The notes beneath the pieces were generated by a model. The model ran no database searches. It was not told the origin of the DNA and was given only the letters and a program-made list of their open reading frames with translations. Source: Tubulanus polymorphus (Eukaryota > Nemertea > Palaeonemertea > Tubulaniformes > Tubulanidae). Taken from it: a stretch of DNA of 64,000 nucleotides. Numbering within the stretch: the stretch's first letter is position 1; each line of letters begins with the position of its first letter. The translations under genes were made by a program, and so were the position numbers. Positions 43,601-57,657 of the stretch are shown one piece after another. The stretch is taken from the NCBI RefSeq assembly GCF_964204645.1, contig NC_134033.1:6794231-6858230 (forward strand), in the 5' to 3' direction.

Positions 43601-46600
43601 TTTCTAGCGCTGAACGACGTATTCGGGTCGAAAAGTGCTTTTCTTGACGATTGGAGGGCTTTTACGCATCGACATTTTCGTTTTTCCGATAGGGGGAATA
43701 TTTGATACGAAAGCGTCTTGTTGGCGCTGAACGACGTTTTCAGGTCGAAAAGTGCTTTTCCTGACGATTTGAGCGCTTTTACGCATCGACATTGTCGTTT
43801 ATTCCGATAGGGGGAATATTTGATACGAAGACGTCTTTTCTCGCGCTGAACGACGTTTACGTGTCGAAATGCTCTTTTCCTGACGATTTGAGCGCTTTTA
43901 CGCATCGACTTTGTCGTTTTTCCGATATGGGGAAATATTTGATACGAAAACGTCTTTTCTCGCGCTGAACGACGTTTTCGGTTCGAAAAGTGCTTTTCTT
44001 GACGATTGGAGGGCTTTTACGCATCGACATTGTCGTTTATTCCGATAGGGGGAATATTTGATACGAAGACGTCTTTTCTCGCGCTGAACGACGTTTACGT
44101 GTCGAAATGCTCTTTTCCTGACGATTTGAGCGCTTTTACGCATCGACTTTGTCGTGTTTCCGATAGGGGGAATATTTGATACGAAAACGTCTTTTCTCGC
44201 GCTGAACGACGTTTTCGAGTCGAAAAGCTATTTTCCTGACGATTTGAGCGCTTTTACGCATCGACATTTTCATTTTCCCGATAGGGAGAATATTTGATAC
44301 GAAAACGTCTTTTCTTGCGCTGAACGACGTTTTCGGGTCGAAAAGCTCTTTTCCTGACAATTTGAGCGCTTTTACGCATCGACATTTTCCTTTTCCCGAT
44401 AGGGAGAATATTTGATACGAAAACGCCTTTTCTCGCGCTGAACGACGTTTTCGGGTCGAAAAGTGCTTTTCTTGACGATTGGAGGGCTTTTACGCATCGA
44501 CATTTTCGTTTTTCCGATAGGGGGAATATTTGATACGAAAGCGTCTTGTTGGCGCTGAACGACGTTTTCAGGTCGAAAAGTGCTTTTCCTGACGATTTGA
44601 GCGCTTTTACGCATCGACATTGTCGTTTATTCCGATAGGGGGAATATTTGATACGAAGACGTCTTTTCTCGCGCTGAACGACGTTTACGTGTCGAAAAGC
44701 TCTTTTCCTGACGATTTGAGCGCTTTTACGCATCGACTTTGTCGTTTTTCCGATATGGGGAAATATTTGATACGAAAACGTCTTTTCTCGCGCTGAACGA
44801 CGTTTTCGGTTCGAAAAGTGCTTTTCTTGACGATTGGAGGGCTTTTACGCATCGACATTGTCGTTTTTTTCCGATAGGGGGAATATTTGATACGAAGACG
44901 TCTTTTCTCGCGCTGAACGACATTTTCCTGTCGAAAAGTGCTTTTCCTGACGATTGGAGGGCTTTTACGCATCGACATTTTCGTTTTTCCGATAGGGGAA
45001 TCTTCGATACGAAAACGTCTTTCTAGCGCTGAACGACGTATTCGTGTCGAAAAGCTATTTTCCTGACGATTTGAGCGCTTTTACGCATCGACATTGTCGT
45101 TTTTCCGATAGGGGAATCTTCGATACGAAAACGTCTTTCTAGCGCTGAACGACGTATTCGTGTCGAAAAGCTCTTTTCCTGACGATTTGAGCGCTTTTAC
45201 GCATCGACATTTTCCTTTTCCCGATAGGTGGAATATTTGATACGAAAACGTCTTTTCTCGCGCTGAACGACGTTTTCGGGTCGAAAAGTGCTTTTCCTGA
45301 CGATTTGAACGCTTTTACGCATCGAAATTGTCGTTTTTCCTATAGGTGGAAAATTTGATACGAAAACGTCTTTTCTCGCGCTGAACGACGTTTTGGGGTC
45401 GAAAAGTGCTTTTACTGACGATTTGAGCGCTTTTACGCATCGACATTGTCGTTTTTTCCGATAGGGGGAATATTTGATACGAAAACGTCTTTTCTCGCGC
45501 TGAACGACGTTTTCGTGTCGAAAAGCTCGTTTCCTGACGATTTGAGCGCTTTTACGCATCGACATTGTCGTTTTTCCGATATGGGGAAATATCTGATACG
45601 AAAACGTCTTTTCTCGCGCTGAATGACGTTTTCGTGTTGATTAGTGCTTTTCCTGACGATTTGAGCGCTTTTATGCATCGATATTGTCATTTTTGCGATA
45701 GGGGGAACATTTGATGGGAAAACGTCTTTTCTAGCGATGAACGAAGTTTTCGTATCGAAAAGTGCTTTTCCTAAAGATTTGAGAGCTTTTACGCATCGAC
45801 ATTGTCATTATTCCGATAGGGGGAAAATTTGAAAAGAAAACGTCTTTTCTCGCGCTGAATGACGTTTTCGTGTCGAAAAGTGCTTTTCCTGACGATTTGA
45901 GCGCTTTTACGCATCGTTATATTTTCATTTTTTGGATACGGGGAAAATTTGATAAGGAAACGTCTTTTCTCGCGATGAACCACGTTTTCGGGTCGAAAAG
46001 TGCTTTTCCTGACGATTTGAGCGCTTTTACGCATCGTTATATTTTCTTTTTTTGGATACGGGGAAAATTTGATAAGAAAACGTCTTTTCTCGCGATGAAC
46101 GAGCTTTCCTGGTCGAAAAGTGCTTTTCCTGACGATTTGAGCGCTGTTACGCATCGACATCGTCGTTTTTCCGATATGGGGAAATATTTGATACGAAAAC
46201 GTCTTTTCTCGCGCTGAACGACGTTTTCGGGTCGAAAAGTGCTTTTCCTGACGATTGGAGGGCTTTTACGCATCGACATTTTCGTTTTTCCGATAGGGGG
46301 AATATTTGATACGAGAACGTCTTTTCTCGCGGTGAACTACGTTTTCGGGTCGAAAAGAGCTTTCCTGACGATTTGAGCGCTTTTACGCATCGACATTTTC
46401 CTTTTCCCGATAGGGGAATATTTGATACGAAAACGTCTTTTCTCGCGCTGAACGACGTTTTCGGGTCGAAAAGTGCTTTTCCTGACGATTTGAGTGCTTT
46501 TACGCATCGACATTGTCATTTTTCCGATATGGGGAAATATTTGATACGAAAACGTCTTTTCTCGCGCTGAACGACGTTTTCGGGTCGAAAAGTGCTTTTC
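37690..46600 (+). repeat. Higher-order repeat of 3313 bp (28 monomers)
   Basis: Sequence at 38059, 41372 and 44685 and many other points recurs at exactly 3313 bp with very few differences. One marker is the 'catcgaaattgtcg' variant near 42009 and 45322, which is 'catcgacattgtcg' near 38696. About 2.7 copies are present. A segment at 37271 matches 39874 instead (offset 2603), so six monomers are missing or extra near the left edge. Confidence 0.92.
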
Positions 46601-46619
46601 CTGACAATTGGAGGGCTTT

Positions 46620-47342
46620 TACGCTTCGACATTTTCGTTTTTCCGATAGGGGGAATATTTGATACGAAAACGTCTTTTCTCGCGCTGAACGACGTTTTCG
46701 GGTCGAAAAGTGCTTTTCCTGACGATTAGAGCGCTTTTACGCATCGACATTTTCGTTTTTCCGATAAGGGGAAAATTTGATACGAAAACGTCTTATCTCG
46801 AGCTGAACGACGTTTTCGTGTCGAAAAGCTCTTTTCTTGACGATTTGAGCGCTTTTACGCATCGACATTGTCGTTTTTTCCGATAGGGGGAATATTTGAT
46901 ACGAAAACGTCTTTTCTCGCGCTGAACGACGTTTTCGGTTCGAAAAGTGCTTTTCCTGACGATTGGAGGGTTTTTACGCACCGACATTTTCGTTTTTCCG
47001 ATAGGGGGAATATTTGATACGAAAACGTCTTTTCTCGCGCTGAACGACGTTTTCGGGTCGAAAAGTGCTTTTCCTGACGATTAGAGCGCTTTTACGCATC
47101 GACATTTTCGTTTTTCCGATAAGGGGAAAATTTGATACGAAAACGTCTTATCTCGAGCTGAACGACGTTTTCGTGTCGAAAAGCTCTTTTCCTGACGATT
47201 TGAGCGCTTTTACGCATCGACATTGTCGTTTTTTCCGATAGGGGGAATATTTGATACGAAAACGTCTTTTCTCGCGCTGAACGACGTTTTCGGTTCGAAA
47301 AGTGCTTTTCCTGACGATTGGAGGGTTTTTACGCACCGACAT
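46620..47342 (+). repeat. Local duplication of three monomers (355 bp)
   Basis: The block around 46793-46987 recurs at 47148-47342 with only a base or two changed, showing a trimer step of 355 bp. Confidence 0.8.
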
Positions 47343-50300
47343 TTTCGTTTTTCCGATAGGGGGAATATTTGATACGAAAACCTCTTTTCTCGCGCTGAAC
47401 GACGTTTTCGGGTCGAAAAGTGCTTTTCCTGACGATTTGAGCGCTTTTACGGATCGACATTGTCGTTTTTTCCGATAGGGGGAATATTCGATACGAAAAC
47501 GTCTTTGCTAGCGCTGAACGACGTATTCGTGTCGAAAAGCTCTTTTCCTGACGATTTGAGCGCTTTTACGCATCGAAATTTTCCTTTTCCCGATAGGGAG
47601 AATATTTGATACGAAAACGTCTTTTCTCGCGCTGAACGACGTTTTCGGGTCGAAAAGTGCTTTTCTTGACGATTGGAGGGCTTTTACGCATCGACATTTT
47701 CGTTTTTCCGATAGGGGGAATATTTGATACGAAAGCGTCTTGTTGGCGCTGAACGACGTTTTCAGTTCGAAAAGTGCTTTTCCTGACGATTTGAGCGCTT
47801 TTACGCATCGACATTGTCGTTTATTCCGATAGGGGGAATATTTGATACGAAGACGTCTTTTCTCGCGCTGAACGACGTTTACGTGTCGAAAAGCTCTTTT
47901 CCTGACGATTTGAGCGCTTTTACGCATCGACTTTGTCGTTTTTCCGATATGGGGAAATATTTGATACGAAAACGTCTTTTCTCGCGCTGAACGACGTTTT
48001 CGGTTCGAAAAGTGCTTTTCTTGACGATTGGAGGGCTTTTACATATCGACATTGTCGTTTATTCCGATAGGGGGAATATTTGATACGAAGACGTCTTTTC
48101 TCGCGCTGAACGACGTTTACGTGTCGAAAAGCTCTTTTCCTGACGATTTGAGCGCTTTTACGCATCGACTTTGTCGTGTTTCCGATAGGGGGAATATTTG
48201 ATACGAAAACGTCTTTTCTCGCGCTGAACGACGTTTTCGAGTCGAAAAGCTATTTTCCTGACGATTTGAGCGCTTTTACGCATCGACATTTTCATTTTAG
48301 CGATGGGGAGAATATTTGATACGAAAACGTCTTTTCTCGCGCTGAACGACGTTTTCGGGTCGAAAAGCCCTTTTCCTGACGATTTGAGCGCTTTTACGCA
48401 TCGACATTTTCCTTTTCCCGATAGGGAGAATATTTGATACGAAAACGTCTTTTCTCGCGCTGAACGACGTTTTCAGGTCGAAAAGTGCTTTTCCTGACGA
48501 TTTGAGCGCTTTTACGCATCGACATTGTCGTTTATTCCGATAGGGGGAATATTTGATACGAAGACGTCTTTTCTCGCGCTGAACGACGTTTAAGTGTCGA
48601 AAAGCTCTTTTCCTGACGATTTGAGCGCTTTTACGCATCGACTTTGTCGTTTTTCCGATATGGGGAAATATTTGATACGAAAACGTCTTTTCTCGCGCTG
48701 AACGACGTTTTCGGTTCGAAAAGTCCTTTTCTTGACGATTGGAGGGCTTTTACGCATCGACATTGTCGTTTTTTCCGATAGGGGGAATATTTGATACGAA
48801 GACGTCTTTTCTCGCGCTGAACGACATTTTCCTGTCGAAAAGTGCTTTTCCTGACGATTGGAGGGCTTTTACGCATCGACATTTTCGTTTTTCCGATAGG
48901 GGGTATATTTGATACGAAAACGTCTTTCTCGCGCTGAACGACGTTTTCGGGTCGAAAAGTGCTTTTCCTGACGATTTGAGCGCTTTTACGCATTGACATT
49001 GTCGTTTTTCCGATAGGGGAATATTCGATACGAAAACGTCTTTCTAGCGCTGAACGACGTATTCGTGTCGAAAAGCTCTTCTCCTGACGATTTGAGCGCT
49101 TTTACGCATCGACATTTTCCCTTTCCCGATAGGTGGAATATTTGATACGAAAACGTCTTTTCTCGCGCTGAACGACGTTTTCGGGTCGAAAAGTGCTTTT
49201 CCTGACGATTTGAGCGCTTTTACGCATCGACATTGTCGTTTTTCCTATAGGTGGAAAATTTGATACGAAAACGTCTTTTCTCGCGCTGAACGACGTTTTG
49301 GGGTCGAAAAGTGCTTTTACTGACGATTTGAGCGCTTTTACGCATCGACATTGTCGTTTTTTCCGATAGGGGGAATATTTGATACGAAAACGTCTTTTCT
49401 CGCGCTGAACGACGTTTTCGGGTCGAAAAGTGCTTTTCCTGACGATTTGAGTGCTTTTACGCATCGACATTGTCATTTTTCCGATATGGGGAAATATTTG
49501 ATACGAAAACGTCTTTTCTCGCGCTGAACGACGTTTTCGGGTCGAAAAATGCTTTTCCTGACAATTGGAGGGCTTTTACGCTTCGACATTTTCGTTTTTC
49601 CGATAGGGGGAATATTTGATACGAAAACGTCTTTTCTCGCGCTGAACGACGTTTTCGGGTCGAAAAGTGCTTTTCCTGACGATTAGAGCGCTTTTACGCA
49701 TCGACATTTTCGTTTTTCCGATAAGGGGAAAATTTGATATGAAAACGTCTTATCTCGAGCTGAACGACGTTTTCGTGTCGAAAAGCTCTTTTCCTGACGA
49801 TTTGAGCGCTTTTACGCATCGACTTTGTCGTTTTTCCGATATGGGGAAATATTTGATACGAAAACGTCTTTTCTCGCGCTGAACGACGTTTTCGGTTCGA
49901 AAAGTGCTTTTCCTGACGATTTGAGCGCTTTTACGCATCGACATTTTCCTTTTCCCGATAGGGAGAATATTTGATACGAAAACGTCTTTTCTAGCGCTGA
50001 ACGACGTTTTCGGGTCGAAAAGTGCTTTTCCTGACGATTTGAGCGCTTTTACGCATCGACATTGTCGTTTTTTTCCGATAGGGGGAATATTTGATACGAA
50101 AACGTCTTTTCTCGCGCTGAACGACGTTTTCGGGTCGAAAAGCTCTTTTCCTGACGATTTGAGCGCTTTTACGCATCGACATTGTCGTTTTTCCGATATG
50201 GGGAAATATTTGATACGAAAACGTCTTTTCTCGCGCTGAACGACGTTTTCGTGTCGAAAAGTGTTTTTCCTGACGATTTGAGCGCTTTTACGCATCGACT

Positions 50301-50406
50301 TTGTCGTTTTTTCCGATAGGGGGAATATTTGATACGAAAACGTCTTTTCTCGCGCTGAACGACGTTTTCGGGTCGAAAAGTGCTTTTCCTGACGATTTGA
50401 GCGCTT

Positions 50407-53250
50407 TTACGCATCGACATTGTCGTTTTTTTCCGATAGGGGGAATATTTGATACGAAAACGTCTTTTCTCGCGCTGAACGACGTTTTCGGGTCGAAAAG
50501 CTCTTACTTGACGATTTGAGCGCTTTTACGCATCGACATTGTCGTTTATTCCGATAGGGGGAATATTTGATACGAAGACGTCTTTTCTCGCGCTGAACGA
50601 CGTTTACGTGTCGAAAAGCTCTTTTCCTGACGATTTGAGCGCTTTTACGCATCGACTTTGTCGTTTTTCCGATATGGGGAAATATTTGATACGAAAACGT
50701 CTTTTCTCGCGCTGAACGACGTTTTCGGTTCGAAAAGTGCTTTTCTTGACGATTGGAGGGCTTTTACATATCGACATTGTCGTTTATTCCGATAGGGGGA
50801 ATATTTGATACGAAGACGTCTTTTCTCGCGCTGAACGACGTTTACGTGTCGAAAAGCTCTTTTCCTGACGATTTGAGCGCTTTTACGCATCGACTTTGTC
50901 GTGTTTCCGATAGGGGGAATATTTGATACGAAAACGTCTTTTCTCGCGCTGAACGACGTTTTCGAGTCGAAAAGCTATTTTCCTGACGATTTGAGCGCTT
51001 TTACGCATCGACATTTTCATTTTAGCGATGGGGAGAATATTTGATACGAAAACGTCTTTTCTCGCGCTGAACGACGTTTTCGGGTCGAAAAGCTCTTTTC
51101 CTGACGATTTGAGCGCTTTTACGCATCGACATTTTCCTTTTCCCGATAGGGAGAATATTTGATACGAAAACGTCTTTTCTCGCGCTGAACGACGTTTTCG
51201 GGTCGAAAAGTGCTTTTCTTGACGATTGGAGGGCTTTTACGCATCGACATTTTCGTTTTTCCGATAGGGGGAATATTTGATACGAAAGCGTCTTGTTGGC
51301 GCTGAACGACGTTTTCAGGTCGAAAAGTGCTTTTCCTGACGATTTGAGCGCTTTTACGCATCGACATTGTCGTTTATTCCGATAGGGGGAATATTTGATA
51401 CGAAGACGTCTTTTCTCGCGCTGAACGACGTTTACGTGTCGAAAAGCTCTTTTCCTGACGATTTGAGCGCTTTTACGCATCGACTTTGTCGTTTTTCCGA
51501 TATGGGGAAATATTTGATACGAAAACGTCTTTTCTCGCGCTGAACGACGTTTTCGGTTCGAAAAGTGCTTTTCTTGACGATTGGAGGGCTTTTACGTATC
51601 GACATTGTCGTTTATTCCGATAGGGGGAATATTTGATACGAAGACGTCTTTTCACGCGCTGAACGACGTTTACGTGTCGAAAAGCTCTTTTCCTGACGAT
51701 TTGAGCGCTTTTACGCATCGACTTTGTCGTGTTTCCGATAGGGGGAATATTTGATACGAAAACGTCTTTTCTCGCGCTGAACGACGTTTTCGGGTCGAAA
51801 AGTGCTTTTCCTGACGATTTGAGCGCTTTTACGCATCGACATTGTCGTTTTTTTCCGATAGGGGGAATATTTGATACGAAAACGTCTTTTCTCGCGCTGA
51901 ACGACGTTTTCGGGTCGAAAAGCTCTTACTTGACGATTTGAGCGCTTTTACGCATCGACATTGTCGTTTATTCCGATAGGGGGAATATTTGATACGAAGA
52001 CGTCTTTTCTCGCGCTGAACGACGTTTACGTGTCGAAAAGCTCTTTTCCTGACGATTTGAGCGCTTTTACGCATCGACTTTGTCGTTTTTCCGATATGGG
52101 GAAATATTTGATACGAAAACGTCTTTTCTCGCGCTGAACGACGTTTTCGGTTCGAAAAGTGCTTTTCTTGACGATTGGAGGGCTTTTACATATCGACATT
52201 GTCGTTTATTCCGATAGGGGGAATATTTGATACGAAGACGTCTTTTCTCGCGCTGAACGACGTTTACGTGTCGAAAAGCTCTTTTCCTGACGATTTGAGC
52301 GCTTTTACGCATCGACTTTGTCGTGTTTCCGATAGGGGGAATATTTGATACGAAAACGTCTTTTCTCGCGCTGAACGACGTTTTCGAGTCGAAAAGCTAT
52401 TTTCCTGACGATTTGAGCGCTTTTACGCATCGACATTTTCATTTTAGCGATGGGGAGAATATTTGATACGAAAACGTCTTTTCTCGCGCTGAACGACGTT
52501 TTCGGGTCGAAAAGCTCTTTTCCTGACGATTTGAGCGCTTTTACGCATCGACATTTTCCTTTTCCCGATAGGGAGAATATTTGATACGAAAACGTCTTTT
52601 CTCGCGCTGAACGACGTTTTCGGGTCGAAAAGTGCTTTTCTTGACGATTGGAGGGCTTTTACGCATCGACATTTTCGTTTTTCCGATAGGGGGAATATTT
52701 GATACGAAAGCGTCTTGTTGGCGCTGAACGACGTTTTCAGGTCGAAAAGTGCTTTTCCTGACGATTTGAGCGCTTTTACGCATCGACATTGTCGTTTATT
52801 CCGATAGGGGGAATATTTGATACGAAGACGTCTTTTCTCGCGCTGAACGACGTTTACGTGTCGAAAAGCTCTTTTCCTGACGATTTGAGCGCTTTTACGC
52901 ATCGACTTTGTCGTTTTTCCGATATGGGGAAATATTTGATACGAAAACGTCTTTTCTCGCGCTGAACGACGTTTTCGGTTCGAAAAGTGCTTTTCTTGAC
53001 GATTGGAGGGCTTTTACGTATCGACATTGTCGTTTATTCCGATAGGGGGAATATTTGATACGAAGACGTCTTTTCACGCGCTGAACGACGTTTACGTGTC
53101 GAAAAGCTCTTTTCCTGACGATTTGAGCGCTTTTACGCATCGACTTTGTCGTGTTTCCGATAGGGGGAATATTTGATACGAAAACGTCTTTTCTCGCGCT
53201 GAACGACGTTTTCGAGTCGAAAAGCTATTTTCCTGACGATTTGAGCGCTT
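50407..53250 (+). repeat. Higher-order repeat of 1422 bp (12 monomers), two copies
   Basis: Positions 50407, 50645, 51022 and 51473 recur at 51829, 52067, 52444 and 52895, always 1422 bp apart. The two copies are almost identical, so this amplification is recent. Confidence 0.9.
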
Positions 53251-56200
53251 TTACGCATCGACATTTTCATTTTCCCGATAGGGAGAATATTTGATACGAA
53301 AACGTCTTTTCTCGCGCTGAACGACGTTTTCGGGTCGAAAAGCTCTTTTCCTGACGATTTGAGCGCTTTTACGCATCGACATTTTCCTTTTCCCGATAGG
53401 GAGAATATTTGATACGAAAACGTCTTTTCTCGCGCTGAACGACGTTTTCGGGTCGAAAAGTGCTTTTCTTGACGATTGGAGGGCTTTTACGCATCGACAT
53501 TTTCGTTTTTCCGATAGGGGGAATATTTGATACGAAAGCGTCTTGTTGGCGCTGAACGACGTTTTCAGGTCGAAAAGTGCTTTTCCTGACGATTTGAGCG
53601 CTTTTACGCATCGACATTGTCGTTTATTCCGATAGGGGGAATATTTGATACGAAGACGTCTTTTCTCGCGCTGAACGACGTTTACGTGTCGAAAAGCTCT
53701 TTTCCTGACGATTTGAGCGCTTTTACGCATCGACTTTGTCGTTTTTCCGATATGGGGAAATATTTGATACGAAAACGTCTTTTCTCGCGCTGAACGACGT
53801 TTTCGGTTCGAAAAGTCCTTTTCTTGACGATTGGAGGGCTTTTACGCATCGACATTGTCGTTTTTTCCGATAGGGGGAATATTTGATACGAAGACGTCTT
53901 TTCTCGCGCTGAACGACATTTTCCTGTCGAAAAGTGCTTTTCCTGACGATTGGAGGGCTTTTACGCATCGACATTTTCGTTTTTCCGATAGGGGGTATAT
54001 TTGATACGAAAACGTCTTTTCTCGCGCTGAACGACGTTTTCGGGTCGAAAAGTGCTTTTCCTGACGATTTGAGCGCTTTTACGCATCGACATTGTCGTTT
54101 TTCCGATAGGGGAATATTCGATACGAAAACGTCTTTCTAGCGCTGAACGACGTATTCGTGTCGAAAAGCTCTTCTCCTGACGATTTGAGCGCTTTTACGC
54201 ATCGACATTTTCCCTTTCCCGATAGGTGGAATATTTGATACGAAAACGTCTTTTCTCGCGCTGAACGACGTTTTCGGGTCGAAAAGTGCTTTTCCTGACG
54301 ATTTGAGCGCTTTTACGCATCGACATTGTCGTTTTTCCTATAGGTGGAAAATTTGATACGAAAACGTCTTTTCTCGCGCTGAACGACGTTTTGGGGTCGA
54401 AAAGTGCTTTTACTGACGATTTGAGCGCTTTTACGCATCGACATTGTCGTTTTTTTCCGATAGGGGGAATATTTGATACGAAAACGTCTTTTCTCGCGCT
54501 GAACGACGTTTTCGGGTCAAAAAGTGCTTTTCCTGACGATTTGAGTGCTTTTACGCATCGACATTGTCATTTTTCCGATATGGGGAAATATTTGATACGA
54601 AAACGTCTTTTCTCGCGCTGAACGACGTTTTCGGGTCGAAAAGTGCTTTTCCTGACAATTGGATAGCTTTTACGCTTCGACATTTTCGTTTTTCCGATAG
54701 GGGGAATATTTGATACGAAAACGTCTTTTCTCGCGCTGAACGACGTTTTCGGGTCGAAAAGTGCTTTTACTGACGATTTGAGCGCTTTTACGCATCGACA
54801 TTGTCGTTTTTCCCGATAGGGGGAATATTTGATACGAAAACGTCTTTTCTCGCGCTGAACGACGTTTTCGGGTCGAAAAGTGCTTTTCCTGACGATTTGA
54901 GTGCTTTTACGCATCGATATTGTCATTTTTCCGATATGGGGAAATATTTGATACGAAAACGTCTTTTCTCGCGCTTTTACGCATCGACTTTGTCGTTTTT
55001 CCGATATGGGGAAATATTTGATACGAAAACGTCTTTTCTCGCGCTGAACGACGTTTTCGGTTCGAAAAGTGCTTTTCCTGACGATTTGAGTGCTTTTACG
55101 CATCGATATTGTCATTTTTCCGATATGGGGAAATATTTGATACGAAAACGTCTTTTCTCGCGCTGAACGACGTTTTCGGGTCGAAAAGTGCTTTTCCTGA
55201 CAATTGGAGGGCTTTTACGCTTCGACATTTTCGTTTTTCCGATAGGGGGAATATTTGATACGAAAACGTCTTTTCTCGCGCTGAACGACGTTTTCGGGTC
55301 GAAAAGTGCTTTTCCTGACGATTAGAGCGCTTTTACGCATCGACATTTTCGTTTTTCCGATAAGGGGAAAATTTGATACGAAAACGTCTTATCTCGAGCT
55401 GAACGACGTTTTCGTGTCGAAAAGCTCTTTTCCTGACGATTTGAGCGCTTTTACGCATCGACTTTGTCGTTTTTCCGATATGGGGAAATATTTGATACGA
55501 AAACGTCTTTTCTCGCGCTGAACGACGTTTTCGGTTCGAAAAGTGCTTTTCCTGACGATTTGAGCGCTTTTACGCATCGACATTTTCCTTTTCCCGATAG
55601 GGAGAATATTTGATACGAAAACGTCTTTTCTAGCGCTGAACGACGTATTCGTGTCGAAAAGTGCTTTTCCTGACGATTTGAGCGCTTTTACGCATCGACA
55701 TTGTCGTTTTTTTCCGATAGGGGGAATATTTGATACGAAAACGTCTTTTCTCGCGCTGAACGACGTTTTCGTGTCGAAAAGCTCTTTTCCTGACGATTTG
55801 AGCGCTTTTACGCTTCGACATTGTCGTTTTTCCGATATGGGGAAATATTTGATACGAAAACGTCTTTCTCGCGCTGAACGACGTTTTCGGGTCGAAAAGT
55901 GCTTTTCCTGACGATTTGAGTGCTTTTACGCATCGACATTGTCATTTTTCCGATAGGCGGTAAATTTTATAAGAAAAGGTCTTTTCTCGCGCTGAACGAC
56001 GTTTTTGGGTCGAAAAGTGCTTTTCCTGACGATTTGAGCGCTTTTACGCATCGACATTTTCGTTTTTCCGATAGGGGGAATATTTGATACGAAAACGTCT
56101 TTTCTCGCGCTGAACGACGTTTTCGGGTCGAAAAGTGCTTTTCCTGACGATTTGAACGCTTTTACGCATCGACTTTGTCGTTTTTTCCGATAGGGGGAAT

Positions 56201-57657
56201 ATTTGATACGAAAACGTCTTTTCTCGCGCTGAACGACGTTTTCGGGTCGAAAAGTGCTTTTCCTGACGATTTGAGCGCTTTTACGCATCGACATTGTCGT
56301 TTTTCCGATAGGGGGAATATTTGATACGAAAACGTCTTTTCTCGCGCTGAACGACGTTTTCGGGACGAAAAGTGCATTTCCTGACGATTTGAGCGCTTTT
56401 ACGCATCGACACTGTCGTTTTTTCCGATAGGGGGAATATTTGATACGAAAACGTTTTTTCTCGCGCTGAACGACGTTTTCGGGTCGAAAAGTGCTTTTCC
56501 TGACGATTTGAGCGCTTTTACGCATCGACACTGTCGTTTTTTCCGATAGGGGGAATATTTGATACGAAAACGTTTTTTCTCGCGCTGAACGACGTTTTCG
56601 GGTCGAAAAGTGCTTTTCCTGACGATTTGAGCGCTTTTACGCATCGACATTTTCGTTTTTCCGATAGGGGGAATATTTGATACGAAAACGTCTTTTCTCG
56701 CGCTGAACGACGTTTTCGGGTCGAAAAGTGCATTTCCTGACGATTTGAGCGCTTTTACGCATCGACACTGTCGTTTTTTCCGATAGGGGGAATATTTGAT
56801 ACGAAAACGTTTTTTCTCGCGCTGAACGACGTTTTCGGGTCGAAAAGTGCTTTTCCTGACGATTTGAGCGCTTTTACGCATCGACATTATCGTTTTTCCT
56901 ATAGGGGGAATATTTGATACGAAAACGTTTTTTCTCGCGCTGAACGACGTTTTCGGGTCGAAAAGTGCTTTTCCTGACGATTTGAGCGCTTTTACGCATC
57001 GACATTATCGTTTTTCCTATAGGTGGAAAATTTGATAGGAAAACGTCTTTTCTCGCGCTGAACGACGTTTTCGTGTCGAAAAGCTCTTTTCCTGACGATT
57101 TGAGGGCTTTTACGCATCGACATTTTCCTTTTCCCGATAGGGGGAATATTTGATAAGAAAATGTCTTTTCTCGCGCTGAACGACGTTTTCGGGTCGAAAA
57201 GTGCTTTTACTGACGATTTGAGCACTTTTACGCATCGACATTGTCGTTTTTCCGATAGGGGAAATATTTGGTACGAAAACGTCTTTTCTCGCGCTGAACG
57301 ACGTTTTCGTGTCGAAAAGCTCTTTTCCTGACGATTTGAGCGCTTTTACGCATTCGACATTTTCCCGATAGGGGAATATTTGATACGAAAACGTCTTTTC
57401 TCGCGCTGAACGACGTTTTCGGGTCGAAAAGTGCTTTTCCTGACGATTGGAGGGCTTTTACGCATCGACATTTTCGTTTTTCCGATAGGGGGAATATTTG
57501 ATACGAAAACGTCTTTTCTCGCGCCGAACAAAGTTTTCGTGTCGAAAAGTGCTTTTCCTGACGATTTGAGCGCTTTTACGCATCGACATTGTCGTTTTTT
57601 CCGATAGGGGGAATATTTGATACGAAGACGTCTTTTCTCGCGCTGAACGACGTTTTT

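Larger units (their letters stand above)
36491..57656 (+). repeat. 118-bp satellite array, about 21 kb
   Basis: Roughly 179 head-to-tail monomers of about 118.3 bp. The core reads 'gaaaacgtcttttctcgcg', 'ctgaacgacgttttcgggtc', 'gaaaagtgcttttcctgacg', then 'atttgagcgcttttacgcat', 'cgacattgtcgtttttccga' and 'tagggggaatatttgatac'. The left edge (36491-37270) is the most diverged. Variants such as 'gctctttt' for 'gtgctttt' and 'tggagggc' for 'tttgagcgc' mark monomer subtypes. Each monomer has several dyads. Long open frames on both strands arise because stops are rare in the monomer; they are not genes. The array ends abruptly at the start of element 4. Confidence 0.97.

Noticed and set aside
36491-57656. 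Dozens of open frames of 60-200 codons in the satellite, mostly antisense and Lys/Arg-rich
   Set aside because: They repeat with the 118-bp monomer in several frames and both strands because the monomer has few stops. There is no start context, splice signal or codon bias, so they are artefacts of the repeat.
36491-57656. Possible hammerhead motifs in the satellite ('ctgacga' with 'gaaaacgtc')
   Set aside because: Helix II does not pair at its closing positions and there is no room for helix III between GAAA and GTC.
36491-57656. CRISPR array
   Set aside because: The repeats are contiguous 118-bp monomers without unique spacers, in animal DNA and without cas genes.
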